Source: an uncultured Woeseiaceae bacterium
GTDB lineage: Bacteria; Pseudomonadota; Gammaproteobacteria; Steroidobacterales; Woeseiaceae
Reading direction: 5' to 3'
Length of the DNA stretch: 64,000 bases
Assembly (NCBI GenBank): GCA_945788625.1
Contig: CALZMQ010000011.1
Span: 1-64,000, forward strand
The first letter of the stretch is position 1, and each line of letters starts with the position of its first letter. A program made the position numbers and the translations under genes. The notes beneath the pieces are model-generated. The model was not told the origin of the DNA, did not search any database, and saw only the letters and a list, made by a program, of their open reading frames with translations. Shown here in pieces: positions 42,078 to 51,251 of the stretch.

Positions 42078-44183
42078 ATGAAGCACCGGCTGGACCCGTT
42101 ATTGCGGCCGCGTTCGGTAGCGATCGTCGGCGCGTCAGGTCGTCCGGACACCGTCGGCGACTGGGCTCTCAGGAACCTGCAGATTGGCGGCTACCAGGGA
42201 CAAATCTACCCCGTCAATCCGGGCCGCGACGAATTGCAGGGTTACCGCTGTTTCGCGTCGATTGCCGACCTTCCAGAGACGCCGGACCTCGTGGTGTTTG
42301 CCATTGCCGATCAACGCATCGAGGCGGCACTGGACGACATTATCGCCGCCGGTGTTCCGGCCGCCGTCGTTCAGTCTACGCTCGTCATCGATAACGACTC
42401 GGAACCACCCTTGCGCGATCGGGTGCAACGCAAAATCCAGGACGCGGGACTCATGGTCTGCGGCGCCAATTGCATGGGTTATTACAATGTCCGCGATCAC
42501 GTCTGGACCTGCGGCTTCGACAGCGCCCCGCATGAGGCCCCCGGCAACATCACGTTGATCAGTCACTCGGGGTCCGGTATGTCCGGCATTATCGATTGCG
42601 ACGAACGCCTGCGTATCAATCTTGCCGTATCGGCCGGTACCGAACTCAGTGTCACGATGGACGAATACCTGGATTTCGCGCTGGATTTGCCGGAGACGCG
42701 AGTCGTCGGACTATTCGTGGAAACGGCGAGGAATCCCGACGGATTGCGCGCCGCACTGGAAAAGGCCTCACAGCGCCGTATACCGATTGTCGCATTGAAG
42801 GTCGGGCGTACCGAAACGTCGGCGCAACTCGCCATCTCGCATTCAGGCGCGATGGCCGGTGATGATGCGACCTACAGAGCGTTGTTCGAGCGCTACGGCG
42901 TGCAGCGGGCTGTCGACCAGGATGAATTCACGACGATGCTCATCATGTTTGCCGAGTTGCACCCGGTAGGAGCGGGCGGTCTGGTGACCTTGCACGATTC
43001 CGGCGGTGAACGGCAGTTGCTAGTCGACCTCGCGGACGATGCCGGCGTGCCGCTGGCCGGCTTATGCGAAGCGACAACGAAGAAACTGGAGGCCTTGCTG
43101 GATCCCGAACTGCCGGCCGTAAATCCCCTGGATGCGTGGAGTCGTGGTGGGCCCGACGCCGGGGAGGTAATGACACGCAGTCTCTCATTGTTGATGCAGG
43201 ATCCCGATGCCGCACTCGGGGCGGTGATTCACGATCGCGCGCCGGGGGGGAAGATCTATCCCAGCTACCTGAATTACATGCAACGCGCCCACGCCGAATC
43301 CGGCAAACCCGTCGCCCTGGTGTCCGCGCGTCAGGGTACCGGCTACGACGAAGCCGTTGTGGCCAGCACGCATACCGGGTTTCCCGTTTTGGATGGCGTC
43401 CGCCAGTTTCTTACCGGGGCTCACGCATTGTTCGCGTATCGCGACTATCTACTGCGCGACCCGGACGAGATTCCCGATCCCGACCAGGGCATCGTGGAAC
43501 GATGGCAGAGCCGGCTGCGCGCTGGCGAAATACTGCCTGAAGCGGACTCACTCGCGTTGCTGGAAGATTTCGGCATCTCAGTCGCTGGACCACAACGCGC
43601 CGGCAGCGAAGAGGAGGCCGTCGGCGCCGCACGCCGGATAGGGTTTCCCGTAGTTCTGAAATCCGCCAGGGAAGGGCTGCTGCACAAGTCGGACCGCGGC
43701 GGCGTGATACTCGGTATCGCTGATGAGGATCAATTGCGGCAGATGTACCGCATATTGAGCAATAGACTCGGCGAGCATGTCCTGGTCGCGCCCATGGTAG
43801 CGGCCGGTATCGAGATGTTTCTTGGCGTCAATCGAGATCCGCAGTTCGGCCCGGTCGTCCTGTTCGGGTTTGGCGGCGTGCTGGCGGAGACCATCAATGA
43901 CGTCGCGTTCGGGTTACCCCCATTCGATTCCGGCTACGTCAGCCGCTGTGTGGGTCGTATGCGACTTCGGCCGCTGCTCGATGGCGTGCGCGGGAATCCG
44001 GCGGTCGACATCGAGAGCTTCTGCAATATGGCTTCCCGGTTCTCCCAATTGGCCGGTGCCTTGCAGGACGTATTGTCGGAAGCAGACGTCAATCCGGTCA
44101 TCGTAAACGAGGCCGGCGCGACGGCCGTCGATGCGCTAATTGTCGGACGCGATCGCAGGGTGGTTGACAGTGCAGACACTTGA
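42078..44183 (+). CDS. NDP-forming acyl-CoA ligase, fused alpha/beta
   Basis: 701 aa. The N-terminal CoA-binding domain begins LRPRSVAIVGASGRPDTVGD; the phospho-His motif is AISHSGAMAGDDATY; a C-terminal ATP-grasp domain follows (FGISVAGPQRAGSEEEAVGA, FPVVLKSAREGLLHKSDRGG, VLFGFGGVLAETINDVAFGL). Enzymes of this class convert an acid, CoA and ATP to acyl-CoA, ADP and phosphate, or the reverse. In this operon it could activate the carbon skeleton left after demethylation and transamination, to be oxidised by the acyl-CoA dehydrogenase on the divergent operon. Confidence 0.9.
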   Translation: MKHRLDPLLRPRSVAIVGASGRPDTVGDWALRNLQIGGYQGQIYPVNPGRDELQGYRCFASIADLPETPDLVVFAIADQRIEAALDDIIAAGVPAAVVQSTLVIDNDSEPPLRDRVQRKIQDAGLMVCGANCMGYYNVRDHVWTCGFDSAPHEAPGNITLISHSGSGMSGIIDCDERLRINLAVSAGTELSVTMDEYLDFALDLPETRVVGLFVETARNPDGLRAALEKASQRRIPIVALKVGRTETSAQLAISHSGAMAGDDATYRALFERYGVQRAVDQDEFTTMLIMFAELHPVGAGGLVTLHDSGGERQLLVDLADDAGVPLAGLCEATTKKLEALLDPELPAVNPLDAWSRGGPDAGEVMTRSLSLLMQDPDAALGAVIHDRAPGGKIYPSYLNYMQRAHAESGKPVALVSARQGTGYDEAVVASTHTGFPVLDGVRQFLTGAHALFAYRDYLLRDPDEIPDPDQGIVERWQSRLRAGEILPEADSLALLEDFGISVAGPQRAGSEEEAVGAARRIGFPVVLKSAREGLLHKSDRGGVILGIADEDQLRQMYRILSNRLGEHVLVAPMVAAGIEMFLGVNRDPQFGPVVLFGFGGVLAETINDVAFGLPPFDSGYVSRCVGRMRLRPLLDGVRGNPAVDIESFCNMASRFSQLAGALQDVLSEADVNPVIVNEAGATAVDALIVGRDRRVVDSADT

Positions 44184-45036
44184 GATCTACCAGTCACTCT
44201 GGGCGATGCAACTGCGCAGCCCGAACGTGCCGGAGCGGACAGACGAAACCTCCTTCGCCATGGTCGCGGACGCCGGATTCGACGGCATGTGCCTCGATCC
44301 CTCAGTTAGCGAAATTCCTGTGAACCTGGAGAAGCAGGGCCTGTTCGAGAAATACGGGCTTGGCTGCATGGTGAATGCGTTTCCCGACTCACCCGGCGAC
44401 ATGGGCCCGCTACTGGACTTCGCGACAGCGATGAACGCGAGTATGGTAAACGTAATCAGCGGCGTCGTGACCATAAGACCTGAAGATGCGGTGCCGGTGG
44501 TACGTCAATGGATCGACGAAGCTCACGACAGGCGAATGCCGTTGCTGTTCGAGACACACCGCGACGGCTTGCTCAACGATCTCTACTACACCCTGCAACT
44601 GATGGACCTGGTGCCGGAAATGCGGTTGTGTGCGGATCTTTCTCACTTCGTCGTCGACCGGGAAATGCGCGCACCGGTGCCGCAGAAGGACCAGATGTAC
44701 ATCGAATCGGTGCTACGGCGATCGGATTGTTTTCAGGGTCGGGTCGCCAACCGGGAGCAGGTCCAGATTCAAATCAACTTTCCACAACACCAGCAGTGGG
44801 TCGACATTTTTCGCAGCTGGTGGAAGGCGGGCATACGCATGTGGCGAGAAAGAAACACATTCGACGCAACTTTGGTGTTTCTCTGCGAATTGGGGCCGCC
44901 GCCGTACGCGATCACAGATGCAGCGCAGAACGAATTATCCGATCGGTGGCAGGAGGCATTACAGATTCGCGATTGGGTGCGCGAGATCTGGGCGGAACTC
45001 GAGGCTGAAAGCGAATTGACAAGCAACAGCGCTTAA
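44170..45036 (+). CDS. TIM-barrel (sugar-phosphate-isomerase-like) protein
   Basis: Start set at GTG 44170 (VQTLEIYQSLWAM), overlapping the ligase gene by 14 bases; an upstream in-frame ATG would lie deeper in the ligase. About 288 aa. Repeated strand-helix units (ADAGFDGMCLDPS, MNASMVNVISGV, RMPLLFETHRDGLLNDL, MRLCADLSHFVVD) fit the xylose-isomerase-like TIM-barrel superfamily, with candidate metal ligands Glu in FETH and Asp/His in ADLSH. Function unknown; it closes the aminotransferase operon. Confidence 0.75.
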   Translation: MQTLEIYQSLWAMQLRSPNVPERTDETSFAMVADAGFDGMCLDPSVSEIPVNLEKQGLFEKYGLGCMVNAFPDSPGDMGPLLDFATAMNASMVNVISGVVTIRPEDAVPVVRQWIDEAHDRRMPLLFETHRDGLLNDLYYTLQLMDLVPEMRLCADLSHFVVDREMRAPVPQKDQMYIESVLRRSDCFQGRVANREQVQIQINFPQHQQWVDIFRSWWKAGIRMWRERNTFDATLVFLCELGPPPYAITDAAQNELSDRWQEALQIRDWVREIWAELEAESELTSNSA

Positions 45037-45079
45037 CGCAAATTCGGTCAGCGCCGATGGTTTTGGGGGGTCATTTTGC

Positions 45080-45679
45080 ATGCATACGCTGACTGCGAGA
45101 GTCTTGTCTGTCCACGCCGGTAGTAACGAAGATAAGACCAAACCCGATCTGCCTTCGATTCGGGTGGAACTCGATGGCATCGTCGGCGACAAACACCGGT
45201 CTTTCTCACGCGTAACCTGGGCTGGCGACAAGCAAGCCAAAGGCACGTTGCGTCGTAACGAAAGACAGTGGTCCGCGGTATCGCTGCAGGAATTGCGCGA
45301 GATCAGCGAGACGATGAACCTGCGCTATCCCTTATTGCCGTCGACACTCGGCGCCAACCTCTGCCTCGACGGTGTAGCGGATCTTTCCCGGCTGCCCAAG
45401 GGCACGCTGTTGAAGTTTCCCTCAGGCGCCGAGTTGTGTGTGGAGGAGTACAACCCGCCTTGCCACGATATGGGCAAGAGGCTGGCCGCAACCCAGGAGA
45501 CCCACTCCGGGGAGAAGATTACGACGACAGCATTCTCGAGTGCCGCCCGGATTACGAGGGGGCTGGTCGGCGTTGTCGAGATACCCGGAGACATCTTGCC
45601 AGGCGATCAGGTGACCATCGTTGTATACGAGCACCCTGCCTGGCTGCAACGTTCCGACGACGAACATTCTGCTGCATAA
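45080..45679 (+). CDS. MOSC-domain protein
   Basis: 199 aa. Motifs IRVELDGIVGDKHRSFSR, RRNERQWSAVSLQELREI, LGANLCLDGV, and EYNPPCHDMG with the conserved Cys of MOSC domains. MOSC proteins bind sulphurated molybdenum cofactor or act on pterin-related thiols; here there is no molybdoenzyme nearby. It may be transcribed with the preceding operon (44-base gap). Confidence 0.88.
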   Translation: MHTLTARVLSVHAGSNEDKTKPDLPSIRVELDGIVGDKHRSFSRVTWAGDKQAKGTLRRNERQWSAVSLQELREISETMNLRYPLLPSTLGANLCLDGVADLSRLPKGTLLKFPSGAELCVEEYNPPCHDMGKRLAATQETHSGEKITTTAFSSAARITRGLVGVVEIPGDILPGDQVTIVVYEHPAWLQRSDDEHSAA

Positions 45680-45720
45680 CGTGGCACACTACCCGAGCCG
45701 ACAAAACCAAGGAGACATAA

Positions 45721-46095
45721 ATGAACTGGTACCTCGCAGTCCTGAAGAAGTACGCTGTGTTTTCCGGAAGAGCCAGGCGCAAAGAATACTGGTTTTTCAT
45801 TTTGTTCAACCTGATCATCACGATCGTTCTATCGTTCATCGACGGGGCCATGGGCGGTCTCGGCGAAGGCGGTATTGGAATACTGAGCGGCATCTATGCA
45901 CTGGCCGTATTTCTTCCCTCTCTTGCCGTGACGATACGTCGTCTGCATGACACGGACCGCACCGGTTGGTGGTTCCTGATCGCGTTCATACCGCTGATCG
46001 GCGCAATCGTATTGCTCGTGTTCATGGTGCTCGACGGCACACCGGCCGACAATCAGTACGGACCTGATCCCAAGGGGGCCGAGGCCGAGGCGTAG
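45721..46095 (+). CDS. DUF805 membrane protein
   Basis: 124 aa with about four hydrophobic helices. The family signature is clear: FSGRARRKEYWFFILFNLII at the start, AVTIRRLHDTDRTGWWFL in the middle and the polar tail DGTPADNQYGPDPKG. An AGGAG precedes the start. DUF805 proteins are inner-membrane proteins without an assigned function. Confidence 0.9.
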   Translation: MNWYLAVLKKYAVFSGRARRKEYWFFILFNLIITIVLSFIDGAMGGLGEGGIGILSGIYALAVFLPSLAVTIRRLHDTDRTGWWFLIAFIPLIGAIVLLVFMVLDGTPADNQYGPDPKGAEAEA

Positions 46096-46124
46096 CCGCG
46101 CGCTGCGTCACTTTACATTGAAGG

Positions 46125-46150
46125 ATCGGTGAACAGGGAGGTTCACCGAT
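46125..46150. terminator. Perfect hairpin between convergent genes
   Basis: ATCGGTGAAC, loop AGGGAG, GTTCACCGAT: a perfect 10-bp stem between the DUF805 stop and the end of the minus-strand gene, overlapping its last codons. No T-run follows on either strand, so termination is likely but not certain. Confidence 0.45.
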
Positions 46151-46769
46151 TCGAGAAACCGTTCAGGAAGTTCTGAATGTCCCCCGCGTACCGCTCGACC
46201 AGGCTTGTACCCGTATAGGCCAGGAACTGCGTCGTGCCGGTTTCATTGGAGTGGTAATAGCCGGAGAAGGTGAAATCGGTGCCCTGCAGTGTTCCCTGCA
46301 TCTCCATGTGGATGACCTTGACGCCATTGACGACGCGGTACTCCTGCTTCGTCACCCGCATGTTCGGGGCGGCAGCCCTGGCGTTTTCCAGGGCGATCTG
46401 CGTGAGGTGCTCGATGTCGATCACGACTTGTTCGGTTATCAGCTGGCCGTAGAGATCGCTGCCCCTCAGGCGGAAATTGTACTCGGTGTCTTCATCGGGC
46501 GTCGCCTTCTCGATCGCCCACTTCTTGCTGTCGAGCCAGACCTGTGAGTTGTTGCGCTTGCTCTTGAGTTTGAACGTCGAGCTGCGTGGTTTCGTGAATT
46601 TCCGCGGATTCGTCGGAATCTCAACTGCTTTCTCCGCTTCCCGGTTCTCGAATACCCACGTCCCGTCGTCATTCAGGATGACGATGTCGCCTTCATCGGT
46701 GACCGCTCTCTGGCTCGCATGAACCGCAAGAGAAAACGCACAAACCAGCAACGCGTATCCGTATTTCAT
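46143..46769 (-). CDS. Secreted protein of unknown function
   Basis: 208 aa with a signal peptide (YALLVCAFSLAVHAS). The first mature segment TDEGDIVILNDDGTWVF is a short motif seen in small periplasmic proteins. Downstream sequence is mixed alpha/beta (YNFRLRGSDLYGQLITEQVVIDIE, VTKQEYRVVNGVKVIHMEMQG, FTFSGYYHSNETGTTQFLAY), resembling domains that assess protein or lipid transfer, but I cannot assign a family. It lies between the DUF805 gene and an amidohydrolase on the same strand. Confidence 0.7.
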   Translation of the reverse strand: MKYGYALLVCAFSLAVHASQRAVTDEGDIVILNDDGTWVFENREAEKAVEIPTNPRKFTKPRSSTFKLKSKRNNSQVWLDSKKWAIEKATPDEDTEYNFRLRGSDLYGQLITEQVVIDIEHLTQIALENARAAAPNMRVTKQEYRVVNGVKVIHMEMQGTLQGTDFTFSGYYHSNETGTTQFLAYTGTSLVERYAGDIQNFLNGFSNR

Positions 46770-46834
46770 AACTCGCTCCGTGTCTTGTTGTCCGAGAAGG
46801 CACCGTCAGTGCAGGTCCTTGAGTATCGCACTGA

Positions 46835-48667
46835 TTAGCGCCTACGCGGGTTACCCGGTACCGCTTTGCCTTCAGTCAGCGTGAAGAGAACTACCGCGTC
46901 GGCCATCTCGTTGCGCTCGACGTCGAACAGGTTCCTGTCGAGTACCATCAAGTCAGCGAGTTTGCCCACTTCGATCGAGCCCTTGCTTTCGTCCTCGCCG
47001 TTTGCGCGCGCAGCAACGATTGTCAATTCTACAATTGCCCGTTTCACGGCAAGCGCGTGATCAGGCGAAGTCTCTTCAGCCTCGAGCGAATCGGGCTCGA
47101 TCGGCGTGGCGGCGGTTTCGATTCGGCCCAGCGGATCCGTAGCGGACTCCGAAAGGGCCGGCAGCATCAATCGTCCCCGCAAATCATGGACTGACGTATC
47201 CGGGCCGATGTGAATGCGTACTCCATCATCCGAACCGACGTAGATGATCCTGCCACCGCGAATCGCGATGGCCTGCGCCCACGGTTGCTCCGCGTCGACC
47301 GTGTAAATGCGGCCGGTGTGGTAGACGGCGTCGGCCTGGTTGCGTTCGCCGACGGACTCCATCCTGATTAGCTCGCCGCCTTTGATCACTACGCCAACGT
47401 TTTGCAGCAGCCAGACATCTTCGAGCGGGTCGCCGAGAACGGCCACAAGGTCACCGAGTCGGCCCGGTTCGATTGCGCCGACGTCGGCCGCCATACCCAT
47501 GTGTGCGGCGGCGACCGAGGTGGCGCTTTTGATCGCGTCCATTGGTGCCATACCGCGTCGCACCATCACCTCGAACTGCCTGCCGTTGTAGCCGTGTGGC
47601 AGGACGCCCGCATCGGTGCCGTAGAGTATCGGCACACCCGCTTTGTAGGCTTTCTCGAAAACGACTCGCTGCGCTTCCGTCGTTTCCTCGTTCTTGCGCA
47701 TGAACTCTTCGGGGTAACCCTGCGCGATACCGACCTCGGCTGTGTATGTGCCGTTATAGACGTCCATGGAAAACGCAACGCCGCGCTCGGCAGCCAGTGC
47801 GATCGCTTCGTCGTCAGCCAGCGATGCGTGCTCAATCGAATCGACGCCGGCACGAATAGCGTCCTTTATGGACCGGGCGCCATGGGCATGGGCAGTGACC
47901 TTGACCCCCGCCGCGTGAGCGATCTCGACTACAGCGGCAATTTCCTCAGGCGTCATCTCGGGCTCGCCCGGTACTCCGCCGAAAGCGAATACGGCGCCCG
48001 AGGCGATGATCTTGACCAGGTCGGCACCGTTGTCGATGACGGTCTGCGTCTTGCGGCGGAAATCGTCGGCGCCGCGTGCGACACCAATACGAACCTCGGC
48101 CGGAATCTCGCTCTCATCGTGGCCGGGCACGACCAGGTCTCCGCCGCCGCCGGGTATCGTCAGGTAGGAACCGGCTGTCTGGATGCGCGGTCCCGGTATC
48201 TCCCGCGCGCGAATCCTGTTGCGCACGTCGACGATAGCAGTGGGGAAGTAGTCAGCGACGTTACGGATTGTAGTGAATCCGGCATTGATCGTGAGCAGGG
48301 CATTTTGCTCTGTCATCGAGATGGTTTCCTCGAAAGGACGGCGATAGTAAACGGTCAGATCGCCGGAATCCTCAGGCACGAGCGCGATGTGCGTGTGCGT
48401 ATCGATGAGACCGGGAAGACAGGTGTACTCGCTGAGATCGACGCTTTCGGCCTCGTCCGGGACTACCGCATCGCCTGCCAGCACAGAGTCAATCCGTTCG
48501 CCCCGCAAGATCACAAGCCGCTCTCCAAGGGCCTCGTCGGCCAGGCCATCGATCAGCGTCCCGCAACGAACCGCGAGGATACGGTCGGCGCGCTTGGCCC
48601 CGGTTTCGGCAGTCTGTTGACAGGCGGCCAGCAACAACACGAGCAGGATACACACCGATCTGGACAT
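46835..48667 (-). CDS. Lipoprotein amidohydrolase fused to a shortened YtcJ-type amidohydrolase
   Basis: 610 aa from ATG 48667; lipobox LLAACQQ. Residues about 25-420 form a complete imidazolonepropionase-like amidohydrolase: GLIDTHTHIA, LVKIIASG, VTAHAHGA, SIEHASL and YGTDAGV supply all metal ligands. After about 440 a second protein begins (AVYHTGRIYTVDAEQPWAQ, the N-terminus of YtcJ-type family-3 amidohydrolases), then jumps to their C-terminal region (TDPLGRIETAATPIEPDS, GSIEVGKLADLMVLDRNLFD). The whole catalytic middle of the second enzyme, roughly 400 residues, is missing. It looks like an in-frame deletion that joined two neighbouring genes. The first domain should still be active. Confidence 0.85.
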   Translation of the reverse strand: MSRSVCILLVLLLAACQQTAETGAKRADRILAVRCGTLIDGLADEALGERLVILRGERIDSVLAGDAVVPDEAESVDLSEYTCLPGLIDTHTHIALVPEDSGDLTVYYRRPFEETISMTEQNALLTINAGFTTIRNVADYFPTAIVDVRNRIRAREIPGPRIQTAGSYLTIPGGGGDLVVPGHDESEIPAEVRIGVARGADDFRRKTQTVIDNGADLVKIIASGAVFAFGGVPGEPEMTPEEIAAVVEIAHAAGVKVTAHAHGARSIKDAIRAGVDSIEHASLADDEAIALAAERGVAFSMDVYNGTYTAEVGIAQGYPEEFMRKNEETTEAQRVVFEKAYKAGVPILYGTDAGVLPHGYNGRQFEVMVRRGMAPMDAIKSATSVAAAHMGMAADVGAIEPGRLGDLVAVLGDPLEDVWLLQNVGVVIKGGELIRMESVGERNQADAVYHTGRIYTVDAEQPWAQAIAIRGGRIIYVGSDDGVRIHIGPDTSVHDLRGRLMLPALSESATDPLGRIETAATPIEPDSLEAEETSPDHALAVKRAIVELTIVAARANGEDESKGSIEVGKLADLMVLDRNLFDVERNEMADAVVLFTLTEGKAVPGNPRRR

Positions 48668-48736
48668 GGACAGCCTCCGATTGACGGCATCTACAGTAGC
48701 AAGCGCCGGCCACCGTTGTGAAGTAAGCTCAGCCAC

Positions 48737-49981
48737 ATGTTGCAAATGACGCCGGCCGACAAGGAAATGCTGTCGGGTGCCCGGGGGCCGGGCGTCCAGC
48801 TGGCAATGCGGATGATCGTCCGCGTCGCCGAAGTTTTTGATGCGCCGCGCCTGATCGATATCGAATGGGCGCACGTCGCCAGCGCGTACCATCAAGGCCA
48901 GGCGAACGTCGACTTTGCGCGCCGCCTGGCCGACGCAGGCACAATGGTTGCAGTACCGACGACGCTGACCGCCTGTTCGCTGAACCTGCGCAGTTCTGCG
49001 TCGACATCAACTGGCGACGTGGCCGCCCTGGAACTCATCGACGTGTATGAGAATATGGGATGCATCCCCGCGATGACCTGCGCGCCCTATCACGTCCGGC
49101 GGCAGCCGCGTTTTGGCGAGCATCTCGCCTGGTGCGAGTCGAGCGCAGTCGTCTATGCGAATTCAGTGCTTGGGGCGCGGACGAATCGCTATGTCGAGTT
49201 CGTCGATATGTGCGCGGCGGTAACTGGCAGAGTACCCGATTGCGGCTTGCACCGAACCGAAGAGCGCCGGGCCACGGTGCTATTCAGGGTCGCGGAGCTC
49301 CCGGAAGCATGGTTCGGAGAGGACTGGTTTTACCATGTCCTGGGCATCTGGCTGGGCTGCAACAGTGGCCCGGATCTACCGGCGATCGATGGTCTGCCCG
49401 AGGGCACGAGTGCCGAACAATTGCGGTCACTGGGCAGCGCTGCCACAAGCGCGGGATCGATCGGCATGTTTCACGCGATAGGGCTGACACCCGAGGCGAA
49501 TACGATTACCGCTGCGTTCCAGGGCGCGTGTCCCCGGCGGGAACAGATAGTCTCCGCAGCGGACATCCGGGAGTCAGCGCTAATGCTCGGGCGTGGCAGC
49601 CGCGCGCCGCTCACGGCGGTTTGCGTCGGGGCGCCTCATTTCTCGTTGGCGGAATTCGAATTGCTGCACGAATTGCTCGGTGACAGGGTTGTATCGGCCG
49701 GGGTCAGGTTGTACGCATCGACAAGCGCGGCCGTGCTGGCGCAACTGGAGAAAGCGTCGTTGCTCAAACGCCTGGCGAATGCCGGCGTCGAGTTCGTCGT
49801 CGGTCGTTGCACGTACTATCGGCCGGCGATGGCCGGTACGCAGGGTCACGTCATGACCAACTCGGCGAAGTGGGCTTATTACGCACCGTCGGGTCTTGGT
49901 GCTGCCGTGACGTTTGCGAGCCTCGACGACTGCGTCGACTCTGCGTGTGCGGGACGCGTCCTGATTCGGGATGAGGGCTGA
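48737..49981 (+). CDS. Aconitase X large (catalytic) subunit
   Basis: 414 aa. AcnX family blocks: LQMTPADKEMLSGARGPGVQ at the start, IEWAHVASAYH, VAVPTTLTACSLNL, MTCAPYHV, ESSAVVYANSVLGARTNR and TNSAKWAYYAPSGLG near the end. Cysteines in TLTACSLN, MTCAPY and VGRCTYY are candidates for the Fe-S or iron ligands. Bacterial AcnX proteins include cis-3-hydroxy-L-proline dehydratases; archaeal ones act on mevalonate 5-phosphate. The gene starts 69 bases from the divergent amidohydrolase and precedes its small subunit by three bases. Confidence 0.88.
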   Translation: MLQMTPADKEMLSGARGPGVQLAMRMIVRVAEVFDAPRLIDIEWAHVASAYHQGQANVDFARRLADAGTMVAVPTTLTACSLNLRSSASTSTGDVAALELIDVYENMGCIPAMTCAPYHVRRQPRFGEHLAWCESSAVVYANSVLGARTNRYVEFVDMCAAVTGRVPDCGLHRTEERRATVLFRVAELPEAWFGEDWFYHVLGIWLGCNSGPDLPAIDGLPEGTSAEQLRSLGSAATSAGSIGMFHAIGLTPEANTITAAFQGACPRREQIVSAADIRESALMLGRGSRAPLTAVCVGAPHFSLAEFELLHELLGDRVVSAGVRLYASTSAAVLAQLEKASLLKRLANAGVEFVVGRCTYYRPAMAGTQGHVMTNSAKWAYYAPSGLGAAVTFASLDDCVDSACAGRVLIRDEG

Positions 49982-49984
49982 AAC

Positions 49985-50308
49985 GTGACCGAGCTGCGAC
50001 TGGATGAGCCATTGAGTTTCTGGGGCGGCCTCGATCCTGCAACCGGCGTCATCGTCGATAAACGGCATCCGCAGTTCGGCCAGTCGATCGCGGGCCGCGT
50101 ACTCGTTCTGAGCGGCACGCGCGGCAGCACGAGTTCGCCGGGCACGCTGCTCGAGGCGATCCGGCAGGGCAACGGGCCCACGGAGATTGTCGCAACGGAA
50201 GCAGACATGACGATTACCAGCGCGGTTTTCGTTGCGAAGGAGCTTTACGGTATCGATGTGCCGGTACGGATCATTCAGAAAAACGGGGTGCCAGGTAATG
50301 AGCCTTGA
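49985..50308 (+). CDS. Aconitase X small (swivelling) subunit
   Basis: 107 aa from a GTG three bases after the large-subunit stop. It contains the AcnX swivelling-domain sequence FWGGLDPATGVIVDKRHPQ, the active-site loop SGTRGSTSSPGTLLEAI and TSAVFVAKELYGIDVPV. Split large and small subunits are one of the known AcnX arrangements. It overlaps the next gene by 11 bases, implying translational coupling to a homocysteine methyltransferase. Confidence 0.9.
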   Translation: MTELRLDEPLSFWGGLDPATGVIVDKRHPQFGQSIAGRVLVLSGTRGSTSSPGTLLEAIRQGNGPTEIVATEADMTITSAVFVAKELYGIDVPVRIIQKNGVPGNEP

Positions 50309-51251
50309 AACGGAGAACGCGTTCGCGGTGGCACTTGTCCGGCCCGGCCCGGTACTTCTCGACGGCGGCCTGGCGACTCAACTCGAAGCGCAGGGTTGCG
50401 ACATCGGGAATGCTCTCTGGTCGGCGTCTATGCTCACTACAAACCCAGAGGCGATCGTTGACGCCAGTCGTGCTTATCTTGACGCAGGCGCCGAGTGCAT
50501 TGCCACGGCGAGCTACCAGGCGAGCCGCGAGGGGTTTTCGATTCTCGGGTTGTCGACTGCTGAGGCCGATCGTTTCATGTTGTTGTCCGTTGAACTTGCG
50601 ACGCGGGCGCGTGACGAGTTCCTGAGAGACAATCCGGAAAAAAAGAACGTACCTTTGATCGCGGCCAGCATCGGGCCTTTTGGCGCAATGCTGCATGACG
50701 GTTCGGAATACACGGGCGATTATGACGTGTCTGCCGCCCAGCTGCGGGCATTTCACGCCGAAAGGCTGCGGCTCTTCGACGATAGTGACGCCGATGTGCT
50801 GGCGTTCGAGACCATTCCTTCGTTAATGGAAGCGCGCGTCATAGCGGAGTTGCTGCGAAGCTGCGCAACACCGTCGTGGGTGAGTTTTTCATGCCGCGAC
50901 GAGCGGCGCATCAGTGACGGCACCGCGATAGAGGAGGCGGCAATCCTGTTTCAAGACCATCCAACCGTTCTGGCTGTCGGTGTCAACTGCACGCCGCCGC
51001 AATTCGTACCCGAGTTGATCGGGAGATTTCGCAAGGTGCTTCCCGACATTGCGATCCTGGCGTATCCGAACTCGGGCGAGACTTACGATGTGACCACCAA
51101 CTCATGGTCAGGTACCGTATCGCCGGTGGACTGCGCTTCTGCCGCCACGGACTGGGTCTCGGCCGGCGCGAAACTGGTTGGGGGGTGCTGCCGCATGGGC
51201 CCGGAACACATCAGGGCAATAGCGCGAGAGCTGCGGGAGTACAAGATATGA
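50298..51251 (+). CDS. Homocysteine S-methyltransferase family protein
   Basis: 317 aa from ATG 50298. MmuM/BHMT-type TIM barrel: [64 protein letters not shown]. The zinc cysteines are in VGVNCTPPQ and [12 protein letters not shown]. It should transfer a methyl group from a methylated donor (S-methylmethionine- or betaine-like) to homocysteine, giving methionine. Within the AcnX operon this offers a second sink for methyl groups besides the GcvT-like route. Confidence 0.9.
   Translation: MSLETENAFAVALVRPGPVLLDGGLATQLEAQGCDIGNALWSASMLTTNPEAIVDASRAYLDAGAECIATASYQASREGFSILGLSTAEADRFMLLSVELATRARDEFLRDNPEKKNVPLIAASIGPFGAMLHDGSEYTGDYDVSAAQLRAFHAERLRLFDDSDADVLAFETIPSLMEARVIAELLRSCATPSWVSFSCRDERRISDGTAIEEAAILFQDHPTVLAVGVNCTPPQFVPELIGRFRKVLPDIAILAYPNSGETYDVTTNSWSGTVSPVDCASAATDWVSAGAKLVGGCCRMGPEHIRAIARELREYKI

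Noticed and set aside
47402..48721. 439-aa plus-strand ORF opposite the amidohydrolase
   Set aside because: Shadow ORF; the minus strand has full catalytic motifs and a lipobox.
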